From Catalinimonas alkaloidigena (GTDB lineage Bacteria; Bacteroidota; Bacteroidia; Cytophagales; Flexibacteraceae): DNA of 64,000 nucleotides. A program made the translations under genes and the position numbers. Below are positions 57,463 to 64,000 of the stretch, piece by piece. Every line of letters begins with the position of its first letter. The first letter of the stretch is position 1. Below the pieces are notes generated by a model, which worked only from the letters and a program-made list of their open reading frames with translations, searched no databases and had not been told where the DNA came from. The stretch lies in contig NZ_FNFO01000002.1 of NCBI RefSeq assembly GCF_900100765.1, forward strand, positions 186,001-250,000, written 5' to 3'.

Positions 57463-58278
57463 TTACCGAAGCGCCAGTTGCTCTTTGTAGTCGATCTTCA
57501 TCCGAGGGTAGTACTTGGGGTGCAGGTAACGGAAAATTTCCTGACAGCTGGCGCACCGTTTCGGGTATTCGGTCAGCACTTCCTGCAAACGATTTTCTGC
57601 CTGCAGGCGGCGGTGCTCGGTAATGGGCAGGGCGTCGTCGGTGACGTACTGCACGGCGTCGGCAAAGACCTCTTTCATAAACTCAGTCTTCCCGATGTAG
57701 ACCCCCGAATTGATGTAGAGCGGTTGCGAGCCACTTTCGGCGGCATTCTGGTCGGCCCATTCCTGCACGTCGGGCATGCACTCGTAGCCGGCCGGGTAAG
57801 CGGTTTCGGAAAACAGCAGGTCGCAGTTCTCTTTTTTCAGAAGATCAATGGCCAGCCGCGGGTCTTTTTGCAGAATGGCGTCGTCGCTGTCGCAATACAA
57901 AACGTAAGGCGTTTTGCACTTGCCGCTTTGCAGATACTCGTGAATTACCTGGATTTTCTGCCCGTGGTGCCACCCTTGCGGTGCTTTGGGAGGCGTCAGG
58001 ACCACGAAATCGTGAATGCCCACGTAGTGCAGGCTCTGTTCCATGATGGGCGGCTTGGGATAATTGTGTACCAGCACAATAGTCAGATCATCCGAAGGGC
58101 CGAGTTGGTTACGCAAGTGGCGACTGAACAGCGGAATGACGACCGACGCCGGCAACTTGGTGTAGTCCCTACGGTGAATGACAATCTGATCGAAGTTGCG
58201 TTTTTTGTACAGAATTTTCAATGCCCTAAACGCGATCAGAACCGGGGGGATTTGCTTTAGATTTTCTTTGAGGCTCAT
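57463..58278 (-). CDS. PLOD-like glycosyltransferase
   Basis: A 271-residue GT-A-type protein. The metal-binding DxD-like motif is YVLYCDSDDAIL (about residues 127-138), and TAYPAGYECMPD with LYINSGVYIGKTEFM match the sugar-transferase domain of procollagen lysyl hydroxylase-type (PLOD/GT25-like) enzymes. Donor and acceptor are unknown. It has no signal peptide and should act in the cytosol. A possible -7 box (TATTTTTG) lies at 58339 to 58332 on the minus strand. It is 93 nt upstream of the hairpin that precedes DUF2252. Confidence 0.8.
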   Translation of the reverse strand: MSLKENLKQIPPVLIAFRALKILYKKRNFDQIVIHRRDYTKLPASVVIPLFSRHLRNQLGPSDDLTIVLVHNYPKPPIMEQSLHYVGIHDFVVLTPPKAPQGWHHGQKIQVIHEYLQSGKCKTPYVLYCDSDDAILQKDPRLAIDLLKKENCDLLFSETAYPAGYECMPDVQEWADQNAAESGSQPLYINSGVYIGKTEFMKEVFADAVQYVTDDALPITEHRRLQAENRLQEVLTEYPKRCASCQEIFRYLHPKYYPRMKIDYKEQLALR

Positions 58279-58331
58279 GAGCGAATAAAAATTTTCCTTA
58301 GCGTTTGGATAAAAGGGAGGGGGAATGGCTA

Positions 58332-58339
58332 CAAAAATA
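58332..58339 (-). promoter_or_regulatory. Putative -7 box of the glycosyltransferase gene
   Basis: Minus-strand TATTTTTG matches TAnnTTTG, in an A/T-rich leader about 55 nt upstream of the ATG at 58278. A -33 element is not clear. Confidence 0.4.
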
Positions 58340-58377
58340 ATAAAATAGAAATGTTAAAATTATAATTTGAATTATTT

Positions 58378-60006
58378 TTATTTGATGGATTGTTCAAGTG
58401 TGGGAAAGAACTGAGGCGGGCGGCGGTGTTTGCTGGCTTGTTCGTAGGCGTATGCCAGGCGAATAAGCGTGGGTTCGCTCCAGGCCGTGCTGAAGAAGGA
58501 GATGCCCACCGGCAGCCCGTGGATGAAACCAGCCGGTACGGTAAGGTTCGGGTAGCCCGACACGGCTGCCGCCGACGAACTCCCTCCCCCAAAGTGGTCG
58601 CCGTTTACCAGATCGGTTACCCAGGCCGGTCCGCCGGTGGGCGCGACAATGGCGTCGAGCTGGTGCTTCTGCAAGGTAGCGTCGATGCCCTCGTCCCGCG
58701 TCAGGCGCAGGTTCCGGGCCAGGGCGTTCTGGTAGGTGGTGTCCGAAAGTTCTCCTTTTTTCTGGGCTTCCAGAAAGGTCTCCTGCCCGAACCAGGGCAA
58801 CTCTTCCGAGGCATGTTCCTTGTTGTAGGCAATCAGGTCTTCCAAGGTTTTAACCGGTACGTCTGGCCCGACCGTTTTCAGGTAGGCGTTCAGGTCATGC
58901 TTGAATTCGTACAGCAGCACGTCGTATTCCGTACGGCCCCACTGCCCCCGGGTTTCCAGCGAAACGGGATCGACCAGAACGGCACCCTGTTGGCGCAATA
59001 CTTCCAGCGCATCTTCCATCAGCTCGTCCACTTCGGCATCGAACCCGAAGAACTGCCGCGCCACGCCGATGCGCGCACCATTCAGCCCCTTGGCGTCCAA
59101 AAACTTGGTGTAGTCGGTCTGGCTTTTGCCGTTGCTGGCGGCGGTCGCCTCGTCGGCGGCATCCACGCCGGTCATTGCGCTCAGCATCAAGGCCGCGTCG
59201 GCGACGGTGCGGGTCATGGGGCCGGCCGTATCCTGGCTGTGTGCAATCGGAATAATGCCGGAACGGGAAACCAGTCCCAGGGTGGGTTTCAGGCCCACCA
59301 CGCCGTTGGTCGTCGACGGGCAAACAATGGAGCCGTCGGTTTCCGTGCCGATGGCCGCCGCACAGAGGTTGGCCGACACCGCCACGCCCGAGCCGGAGCT
59401 GGACCCACACGGATTCCGGTCCAGAATGTAGGGGTTGTGCGTTTGCCCGCCCCGGCCGCTCCAGCCGCTCGACGAGTTATCGGACCGGAAATTGGCCCAC
59501 TCGCTGAGGTTGGTCTTTCCCAGAATGATGGCGCCTGCCTCGCGCAGGCGTTGCACCAGAAACGCGTCTTTTTGCGCCACGTGGTTGGCCAGCGCCAGCG
59601 ATCCGGCAGTGGTTTTCATCTGATCGCCGGTGTCGATGTTGTCTTTCAGCAGAACCGGGATGCCGTGCAGCGGGCCGCGTTCCCCTTTGTCTTTCCGCTC
59701 CTGGTCCAGTGCCTCGGCAATTTGCAGCGCCTCCGGGTTTACCTCCAGCACGGCGTTCAGCTTCGGGTTGAGTTCTTCGATGCGGTCCAGGTAAAGTTGC
59801 GTCAGCGCCCGGGCCGTATAGCGCCCTTCGCGCATGGCTTCCTGAAGCTGCAGCAGCGTCATCTCTTCCAGAGCAAACGCCTCGGAAGCGGTGGTTGCTG
59901 ACGTGGGTGAGGAAGAGCAAGAGCACGCCCCCAGGGGCAACAGTGGCGCCAAGGCCAGGAACGATCCCCCGAGCGAGCTCAGGTGGAGAAAATCACGACG
60001 ATTCAT
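58378..60006 (-). CDS. Amidase signature family lipoprotein (Tat-type leader)
   Basis: A 542-residue amidase. The catalytic triad is visible as Lys121 (VLLKDNIDTG), cis-Ser near 202 (NPCGSSSGSGVAV) and nucleophile Ser226 (GTETDGSIVCPS). The N-terminus MNRRDFLHLSSLGGSF has a twin-arginine motif, and LGAC gives a lipobox at Cys28, so it is probably a Tat-exported lipoprotein. Its length and GatA-like core with an N-terminal helical extension match envelope amidases that act on small amides or peptides rather than the tRNA-dependent GatCAB subunit. Confidence 0.9.
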   Translation of the reverse strand: MNRRDFLHLSSLGGSFLALAPLLPLGACSCSSSPTSATTASEAFALEEMTLLQLQEAMREGRYTARALTQLYLDRIEELNPKLNAVLEVNPEALQIAEALDQERKDKGERGPLHGIPVLLKDNIDTGDQMKTTAGSLALANHVAQKDAFLVQRLREAGAIILGKTNLSEWANFRSDNSSSGWSGRGGQTHNPYILDRNPCGSSSGSGVAVSANLCAAAIGTETDGSIVCPSTTNGVVGLKPTLGLVSRSGIIPIAHSQDTAGPMTRTVADAALMLSAMTGVDAADEATAASNGKSQTDYTKFLDAKGLNGARIGVARQFFGFDAEVDELMEDALEVLRQQGAVLVDPVSLETRGQWGRTEYDVLLYEFKHDLNAYLKTVGPDVPVKTLEDLIAYNKEHASEELPWFGQETFLEAQKKGELSDTTYQNALARNLRLTRDEGIDATLQKHQLDAIVAPTGGPAWVTDLVNGDHFGGGSSSAAAVSGYPNLTVPAGFIHGLPVGISFFSTAWSEPTLIRLAYAYEQASKHRRPPQFFPTLEQSIK

Positions 60007-60047
60007 TCAGAGTGTGATCAACGGTAAAACGATAGGAAACAGTAGCC

Positions 60048-60977
60048 TCAGTTGCGCTCTACGCGGTAGGCGATGAGTTGCCCCGCCACCATCACGGGCA
60101 GGTAAACCATATCGCGGTCGGGGGCGAGCTCCAGGTCGGCGGTGCCTTGGGTGAGCGTCATCAGTTCGATCGGCCCCCGGTCTTGGGTGTAGTACATCAC
60201 TTTGCCGGCCCCCCAATCGGTCAGAAAATAGCCGTCTGGGCCGTCGGGCTCGAGGGCATCCAGTCCGCCGACCGGTTCCAGGTCGCGCAGGGGTTTGATG
60301 GAAGCATCGTCGAGTGAAATGACCTGCAGGTAGCGTTCGCTGCCCGGATTGGCCTTGGTGCTGTCGGCGGCGGCAATCAACAGCGCGCCATCGACCACAT
60401 GCACGCCGTTCGGCTCGGGGATGTCGACCCAGGAATCGAATGTGCCTTCGTGCAGGCGATAGACGTGACCGGCCCGCGAATCCGAAACGTAGACGTTGCC
60501 GTCGTCGTCGAGGGTAACGTCGTTCAGAAAAATGCCGCCCGCGGCGGGATACCGTTGCTCGACTTTGTTACCGGCAACGTCTACCACCACCAGTTCGTCG
60601 ACGTCGGCCACGTACAACTTGCCGTCGCGCAGGGCCAGCCCTTTGGGGCCTTTCAGGCCGGTAATCCACATCTGGTTTACCAGTTCGCCGTCGGGCGAGA
60701 CCTTCGACAGGTAGCCTACTCCGTTGGCTACGGACGAGTCGCCGTTGATGCTGGAAACGTAAAGCATGTCGGTCGTCTCGTCATACACCACCGACTCGGG
60801 GCGCTTCAGGCCTTCGGTTAGTTTCCAGACTTCGACGAGGCGCACGGGGGCGTCGGGTGTAGCGACGGTGGTCGAGTCTTCAGCCATGGCTGCCTCGTCG
60901 GTCGAGGACGGTTGTTCTCCGCAGGACCAGAGCAGACAACCCGTTATAAAAAAAGAAGAGAGAGTAAGCGTACGCAT
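60048..60977 (-). CDS. SMP-30/gluconolactonase-like beta-propeller lipoprotein
   Basis: A 309-residue lipoprotein (MRTLTLSSFFITGCLLWSC). Six-bladed propeller words are spread through the chain (KRPESVVYDETTDMLYVSS, GLKGPKGLALRDGKLYVADV, GGIFLNDVTLDDDGNVYVSD, DIPEPNGVHVVDGALLIAA). The acidic and Asn positions (PESVVYD, LNDVTLD, PNGVHV) match the metal site of SMP-30/gluconolactonase-type proteins, which cleave lactones. The true substrate is unknown. The long in-frame upstream region lacks a leader and overlaps the next gene, so ATG 60977 is used. Confidence 0.82.
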   Translation of the reverse strand: MRTLTLSSFFITGCLLWSCGEQPSSTDEAAMAEDSTTVATPDAPVRLVEVWKLTEGLKRPESVVYDETTDMLYVSSINGDSSVANGVGYLSKVSPDGELVNQMWITGLKGPKGLALRDGKLYVADVDELVVVDVAGNKVEQRYPAAGGIFLNDVTLDDDGNVYVSDSRAGHVYRLHEGTFDSWVDIPEPNGVHVVDGALLIAAADSTKANPGSERYLQVISLDDASIKPLRDLEPVGGLDALEPDGPDGYFLTDWGAGKVMYYTQDRGPIELMTLTQGTADLELAPDRDMVYLPVMVAGQLIAYRVERN

Positions 60978-61014
60978 AAGAGAGTGAGAGGTTTGAGGCG
61001 TCAAATTAAGGCAT

Positions 61015-61665
61015 TCAGATCGAAACAGCCAGATGGTCAGGGCGTTTGCTGTCGAAGGAGGCCAGCCAGGTAGGGTAGGCACAAGACAGGGGTGTGGCGA
61101 GGTGTTGCGGAAAAGGGGAGGCTCCGAAGAGGTGACCGGCCACGTGAAACAGCCGTGATGGCAGGAGCAGCGGTGTCCCGAACGCTTCAAATCCGAGGGT
61201 CCAGGCCGTTTCGTGTCCGACAGCCAGTGCGGTGAGTTCCAACTGCACACCTTCGTCCTGTGAAGCTTCCGGATCGACTTCCGTTACCCGTTTGTGGGTA
61301 ACAGAAAACTGCCGTAGTTGCCGGGTTTTGGTCACGTTGAGCCAGGGCAGGTCCGTCGTGGGCAGGTGGTCGAGCCACTGTTGCGTGGGTGCGTCTTGCT
61401 GGCTCCACTTTACCCAGTGGTTCAGCACGCCCGTGACGCCGGACGCGAGTTGCACCGGTTCGTCGCCGCCACGTTGGGCTTTTACCTCGAACAGCGCGTT
61501 TTTTCCTGCCGTCCGGCGTTTGATGCCGACGGCGGCGCTGGGCATCATCAGGTAACCATCGGTGCGGGTTGCCGGGGCCGAGGGCGACCCGTGCGCGAAC
61601 CAGCGGTAAACGTCGGCGGGCACGGCACCGGCAAAAAACCAGCGGACTTCGGTGCTAAAATGCAT
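61015..61665 (-). CDS. Hypothetical protein, function unknown
   Basis: A 216-residue soluble protein starting MHFSTEVRWFFAGAVPADVYRWF. I do not recognise a named family. Alternating charged residues on strands (EVRWFF, KNALFEVKAQ, TELDPEA-like turns, VQLELTALAVGHE) recall the CYTH/triphosphate-tunnel pattern, but the canonical ExExK motif is not intact, so this remains a guess. It lies 9 nt after the small Gly/Ala protein gene on the same strand and 37 nt before the SMP-30-like gene. Confidence 0.65.
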   Translation of the reverse strand: MHFSTEVRWFFAGAVPADVYRWFAHGSPSAPATRTDGYLMMPSAAVGIKRRTAGKNALFEVKAQRGGDEPVQLASGVTGVLNHWVKWSQQDAPTQQWLDHLPTTDLPWLNVTKTRQLRQFSVTHKRVTEVDPEASQDEGVQLELTALAVGHETAWTLGFEAFGTPLLLPSRLFHVAGHLFGASPFPQHLATPLSCAYPTWLASFDSKRPDHLAVSI

Positions 61666-61674
61666 GGCCCTAAA

Positions 61675-61929
61675 CTACGATTCTTCGGGGGAAGCGGGGC
61701 GCTCCAGGTGGCGCACCCGCAGCGTGTCGACCTCCAGGGTGCCGATTTTCAGGCGGTGAACGGTGCCCTGGCCAAGCGCCAGGCGGCCAATCGCCACGGC
61801 TCCGATGGCTAGCGCGCCAAAGGCGATCGCGCCACCCGCCAGCGCCCCGAGGGCAAAACTTCCGGCGGCCAGTGCGCCGATGGCACGGCGAGGCGTTTTC
61901 TGAATCAACTTAGTGTTGGACTTGGACAT
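61675..61929 (-). CDS. Small Gly/Ala-patterned protein, function unknown
   Basis: An 84-residue protein. After a basic start (MSKSNTKLIQKTPRRAIG) come regular five- to six-residue repeats of the form GALAxGAxAIG up to about residue 54 (FALGALAGGAIAFGALAIGA). A polar tail follows (LKIGTLEVDTLRVRHLE). The pattern fits either a Gly-zipper membrane hairpin or the first turns of a beta-helix. It overlaps the end of the DUF3500 gene by 20 nt, so translation is coupled. Confidence 0.7.
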   Translation of the reverse strand: MSKSNTKLIQKTPRRAIGALAAGSFALGALAGGAIAFGALAIGAVAIGRLALGQGTVHRLKIGTLEVDTLRVRHLERPASPEES

Positions 61930-62989
61930 GGGAGTGAGGATGCGTTTCGTAGTGACGGCGAAGCAGGTCTTCGCCAAAGTCGTTTTGCAAATCGCGCCAG
62001 ACGGTGTGGATGTGGTTGGCGTCGTTCTGGGTGTTGTCGAACTCAAACAGGACCGTCGGACCGTGAATCCGGTAATACGTCCCGGTGCCCGACCGGTCGC
62101 CTCCGGCCCAGGCGAAGTAGAGGCTATCGAGGCCGGCCGCCTTAATCTTTTCCAGCTCGGTGTGCGCAAAGTCGTGTTGCAGGTTGTGTGCCGCTTCTTC
62201 CACAATCATCCAGAGAACCAGCCGCTGTGCTTCGGTCAGGTCGGTAGCCCGGATGCCCTCGAATTTTTCCAGTTCGGCGCGGCGCTGGTTTCCCGAAACG
62301 ATTTCGTACGGCGACTCCGCCGCGATAACGGCCCGCCGGCGCTGGTCAGCGTTCAGCATGCCGAGTAGTTGCAGGCCTAGATCCTCTTCGTCGGCCAGAA
62401 TGCGGAAGCCGGCGTAGGGGCCGCTGCGCACTTCGCCCGGATTGGAGCCGTAGAACGCCGGAGTGATGGCCAGCGCGCCGTTGGCCGAACTGAAGTTGAG
62501 CGACAGGTGATGCCCCTCCACGCGCCAGCCCCAGGGTTCGTCCGGCTGTGCCGGATCGCCAAAAAGCGTGAAGTAATACTTCTCCGGATCGCGTCGCACG
62601 GGGTTCTGTTCCATTTCGGCCAGCACCGTTTCCAGGTGCATAATGCTGGTGGCTTTCAGGTACCCCTGCGAGCTGAGAGCACTGCGCATCAGCGCAAAGG
62701 CTCGCCGACGCTGGTCGAGCGTCATGTTTTTTAACATCAAACCCTCGCGGTCGTGCGGCACGTAGTACCAGTTCTGCCGCTCTTCGTCTTCCATGGTGCG
62801 GCACATCGTTTGTCGTTGCGCCTCGTCGACACTCTCTAACAGCGCCAGCGCTGCCTCGCGCATGCTTTGCAGGGCGTCGGTCGGGGGTGTGGTGTCGTCC
62901 GTGGGCGCCGGGCGACGGGAAGGCAACTGGGAGGCTACAAGGGCTACGACACTGGCCAAAACAGCCAAAAAGAGCAGACGGACTTTCAT
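61910..62989 (-). CDS. DUF3500 family secreted protein
   Basis: A 359-residue protein with a signal peptide or membrane anchor (MKVRLLFLAVLASVVALVAS). The DUF3500 words are visible: EDEERQNWYYVPHDREGL, YYFTLFGDPAQPDEPWGWRVEGHHLSLNF, FYGSNPGEVRSGPYAGFRI, and late His-rich strands (IHTVWRDLQNDFG, THPHSHVQVQ). Function is not established; the His pattern may bind a metal. It starts the small minus-strand cluster DUF3500, Gly/Ala protein, hypothetical. Confidence 0.87.
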   Translation of the reverse strand: MKVRLLFLAVLASVVALVASQLPSRRPAPTDDTTPPTDALQSMREAALALLESVDEAQRQTMCRTMEDEERQNWYYVPHDREGLMLKNMTLDQRRRAFALMRSALSSQGYLKATSIMHLETVLAEMEQNPVRRDPEKYYFTLFGDPAQPDEPWGWRVEGHHLSLNFSSANGALAITPAFYGSNPGEVRSGPYAGFRILADEEDLGLQLLGMLNADQRRRAVIAAESPYEIVSGNQRRAELEKFEGIRATDLTEAQRLVLWMIVEEAAHNLQHDFAHTELEKIKAAGLDSLYFAWAGGDRSGTGTYYRIHGPTVLFEFDNTQNDANHIHTVWRDLQNDFGEDLLRRHYETHPHSHVQVQH

Positions 62990-63162
62990 GGTGGGGGAGG
63001 GCAGGATTCCAAAAAAAGTTAGCGATATTGAAAGCAGGCAAACGACCCCGGACGGGCCCCGACTGCAGTACGTTTAAAGATCGAGAATTATTTCGGAAAT
63101 CTTCTTACGGGCAGGCAACCCTCCGGAAATTTGCGACGTGTGGACGCTGAAACCATTGCTAC

Positions 63163-63732
63163 GTGTCATCTCCGCGGGAAGAAAACGTACTGCCGCTGAT
63201 TCAGGGTTGTATCGACCAGGATCGGAATAGCCAGCGCATGCTGTACCAACACTTTTACAGCTATGCGATGAGCATCTGTATGCGCTATGCACCGAACCGG
63301 GAAGATGCGCTGGAGATTCTGAACGACGGCTTTATGAAGATCTTCACGAAAATCGACAAGCGGTACGATACCAGCCGGTCGTTTGCCGGATGGCTGCGTC
63401 GTATCATGATCAATACCGCCCTGGACTACTACCGGAAGCAGGCTCGGCAGCCCCACGAAGAAGAGTTGCAGCAGGCCGCGGCCGTCTCGCTCGACGGCGA
63501 TCAGCTGGCGCAATTGCAGTACGAAGAGTTGGTCGACATGGTCCAGAAACTCACACCCGCCTACCGGACGGTGTTCAACTTGTACGCCATCGATGGCTTT
63601 AATCACGAAGAAATAGCGGCGATGCTGCACATCTCGGTCGGGACGTCAAAATCGAACCTGGCGAAGGCCCGCGTCAAATTGCAGCATATGTTGGAGAAGC
63701 ATTACAACCATGAAAGAATCAGGTCCACCTGA
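63163..63732 (+). CDS. ECF RNA polymerase sigma factor
   Basis: A 189-residue ECF sigma factor. Region 2 (about residues 25-95) shows MRYAPNREDALEILNDGFMK, and region 4 (about 125-180) shows LTPAYRTVFNLYAIDGFNHEEIAAML with SVGTSKSNLAKARVKL. This is the type often paired with a membrane anti-sigma factor and OmpA/porin-type proteins in Bacteroidota. The start is GTG at 63163; no earlier ATG fits and the next would cut into region 2. Its 3' end overlaps the next gene by 23 nt. Confidence 0.92.
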   Translation: MSSPREENVLPLIQGCIDQDRNSQRMLYQHFYSYAMSICMRYAPNREDALEILNDGFMKIFTKIDKRYDTSRSFAGWLRRIMINTALDYYRKQARQPHEEELQQAAAVSLDGDQLAQLQYEELVDMVQKLTPAYRTVFNLYAIDGFNHEEIAAMLHISVGTSKSNLAKARVKLQHMLEKHYNHERIRST

Positions 63733-64000
63733 GTCGAAGCATCCGATCGACCAGTTTTTCAGGAAGGCGCTTGAGCATCATCCGTTTGAACCGGATGCTG
63801 CTGCCTGGAAAGCGATGGAGCGACGCCTGGACCGTCCCCGCCGCCGGGGATGGTACTGGACCGGTGCGGGGTTGCTGTTGCTGTTGGGGGGAATCGGGCT
63901 GTGGTGGGCGTTGCGTACGGACCCGACTGCGCCTGGCCGAACTACCGTCGGAACCGAAGTGACGGCCGGGGCAGATACGGAAACGGGCGACGCCGCAAGT
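63710..64000 (+). CDS. Probable membrane anti-sigma factor (3' end outside window)
   Basis: Begins ATG at 63710 inside the sigma gene and stays open to the window end (97 codons). The N-terminal segment KHPIDQFFRKALEHHPFEPD followed by AAWKAMERRLDR matches the short cytosolic domain of Bacteroidota anti-sigma proteins. One membrane helix follows (WYWTGAGLLLLLGGIGLWWA, about residues 50-69), then a Thr/Gly-rich periplasmic start. The overlap with the ECF sigma gene supports a sigma/anti-sigma pair. The rest of the protein is not visible. Confidence 0.8.
   Translation, partial: MKESGPPESKHPIDQFFRKALEHHPFEPDAAAWKAMERRLDRPRRRGWYWTGAGLLLLLGGIGLWWALRTDPTAPGRTTVGTEVTAGADTETGDAAS

Overview
The window looks like a chromosomal segment of a GC-rich (by eye high-50s %) member of the Bacteroidota, most likely a Cytophagales-type bacterium. 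Support comes from a SusC/SusD pair with a FecI/FecR signalling pair, C-terminal type IX secretion (T9SS) sorting domains (genes at 2971 and 33718), Bacteroidota-enriched families (DUF2723, DUF3098, DUF3823, DUF4136), many lipoproteins, weak Shine-Dalgarno sites and promoter boxes of the TAnnTTTG type. I see no rRNA, tRNA, CRISPR array, phage or intact insertion sequence.

Layout. 1-4.1 kb: 3' part of a DUF885 peptidase-like lipoprotein, a GTGA-coupled SRA-HNH (type IV style) nuclease, and a LamG-type T9SS cargo. 4.2-10.5 kb (minus): an RND efflux operon, GbsR/MarR regulator > TolC > adaptor > pump, with a palindrome over its promoter. 10.7-11.8 kb: a TetR regulator and a small membrane protein sharing one operator motif. 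12-33.2 kb: a large polysaccharide utilisation locus (PUL). An ECF sigma gene bracketed by an inverted repeat is followed by FecR, an STN-domain SusC, SusD, a DUF3823 lipoprotein, a five-bladed propeller hydrolase, GH2, a DUF4965/'glutaminase-like' protein, GH39, GH127, GH43 and a clan GH-A hydrolase. The enzymes point to an arabinose/xylose-containing plant or algal glycan: SusCD imports, surface or periplasmic enzymes trim, and the SusC N-terminal domain can signal through FecR to the sigma factor.

33.7-49 kb: a T9SS beta-propeller protein, an L,D-transpeptidase-like lipoprotein, a MORN-repeat alpha/beta-hydrolase fusion, a DUF2723 glycosyltransferase, a five-module ThuA/sugar-dehydrogenase/PKD/cytochrome c lipoprotein, small envelope proteins, endonuclease III and two short conserved-looking proteins. 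49-64 kb: a GH3 glycosidase, proA-proB, an MDR oxidoreductase divergent from an AraC regulator, DUF2252, a PLOD-like glycosyltransferase, an amidase, an SMP-30-like lipoprotein, DUF3500 overlapping a small Gly/Ala-patterned protein, and a second ECF sigma overlapping its probable anti-sigma partner, cut by the window end.

Non-coding structure is rich: at least four dispersed repeat types, an exact 10 x 8-bp tandem repeat, several strong terminators and candidate operators. The most unusual items are the inverted-repeat-bracketed sigma gene, the repeat element that appears to carry the GH39 start codon, the DUF4965 protein within a PUL, the MORN-hydrolase fusion, the ThuA-dehydrogenase-cytochrome fusion with LacI-like boxes, and a terminator abutting the DUF2252 start. 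All family calls were made by reading the sequence; no database search was run.
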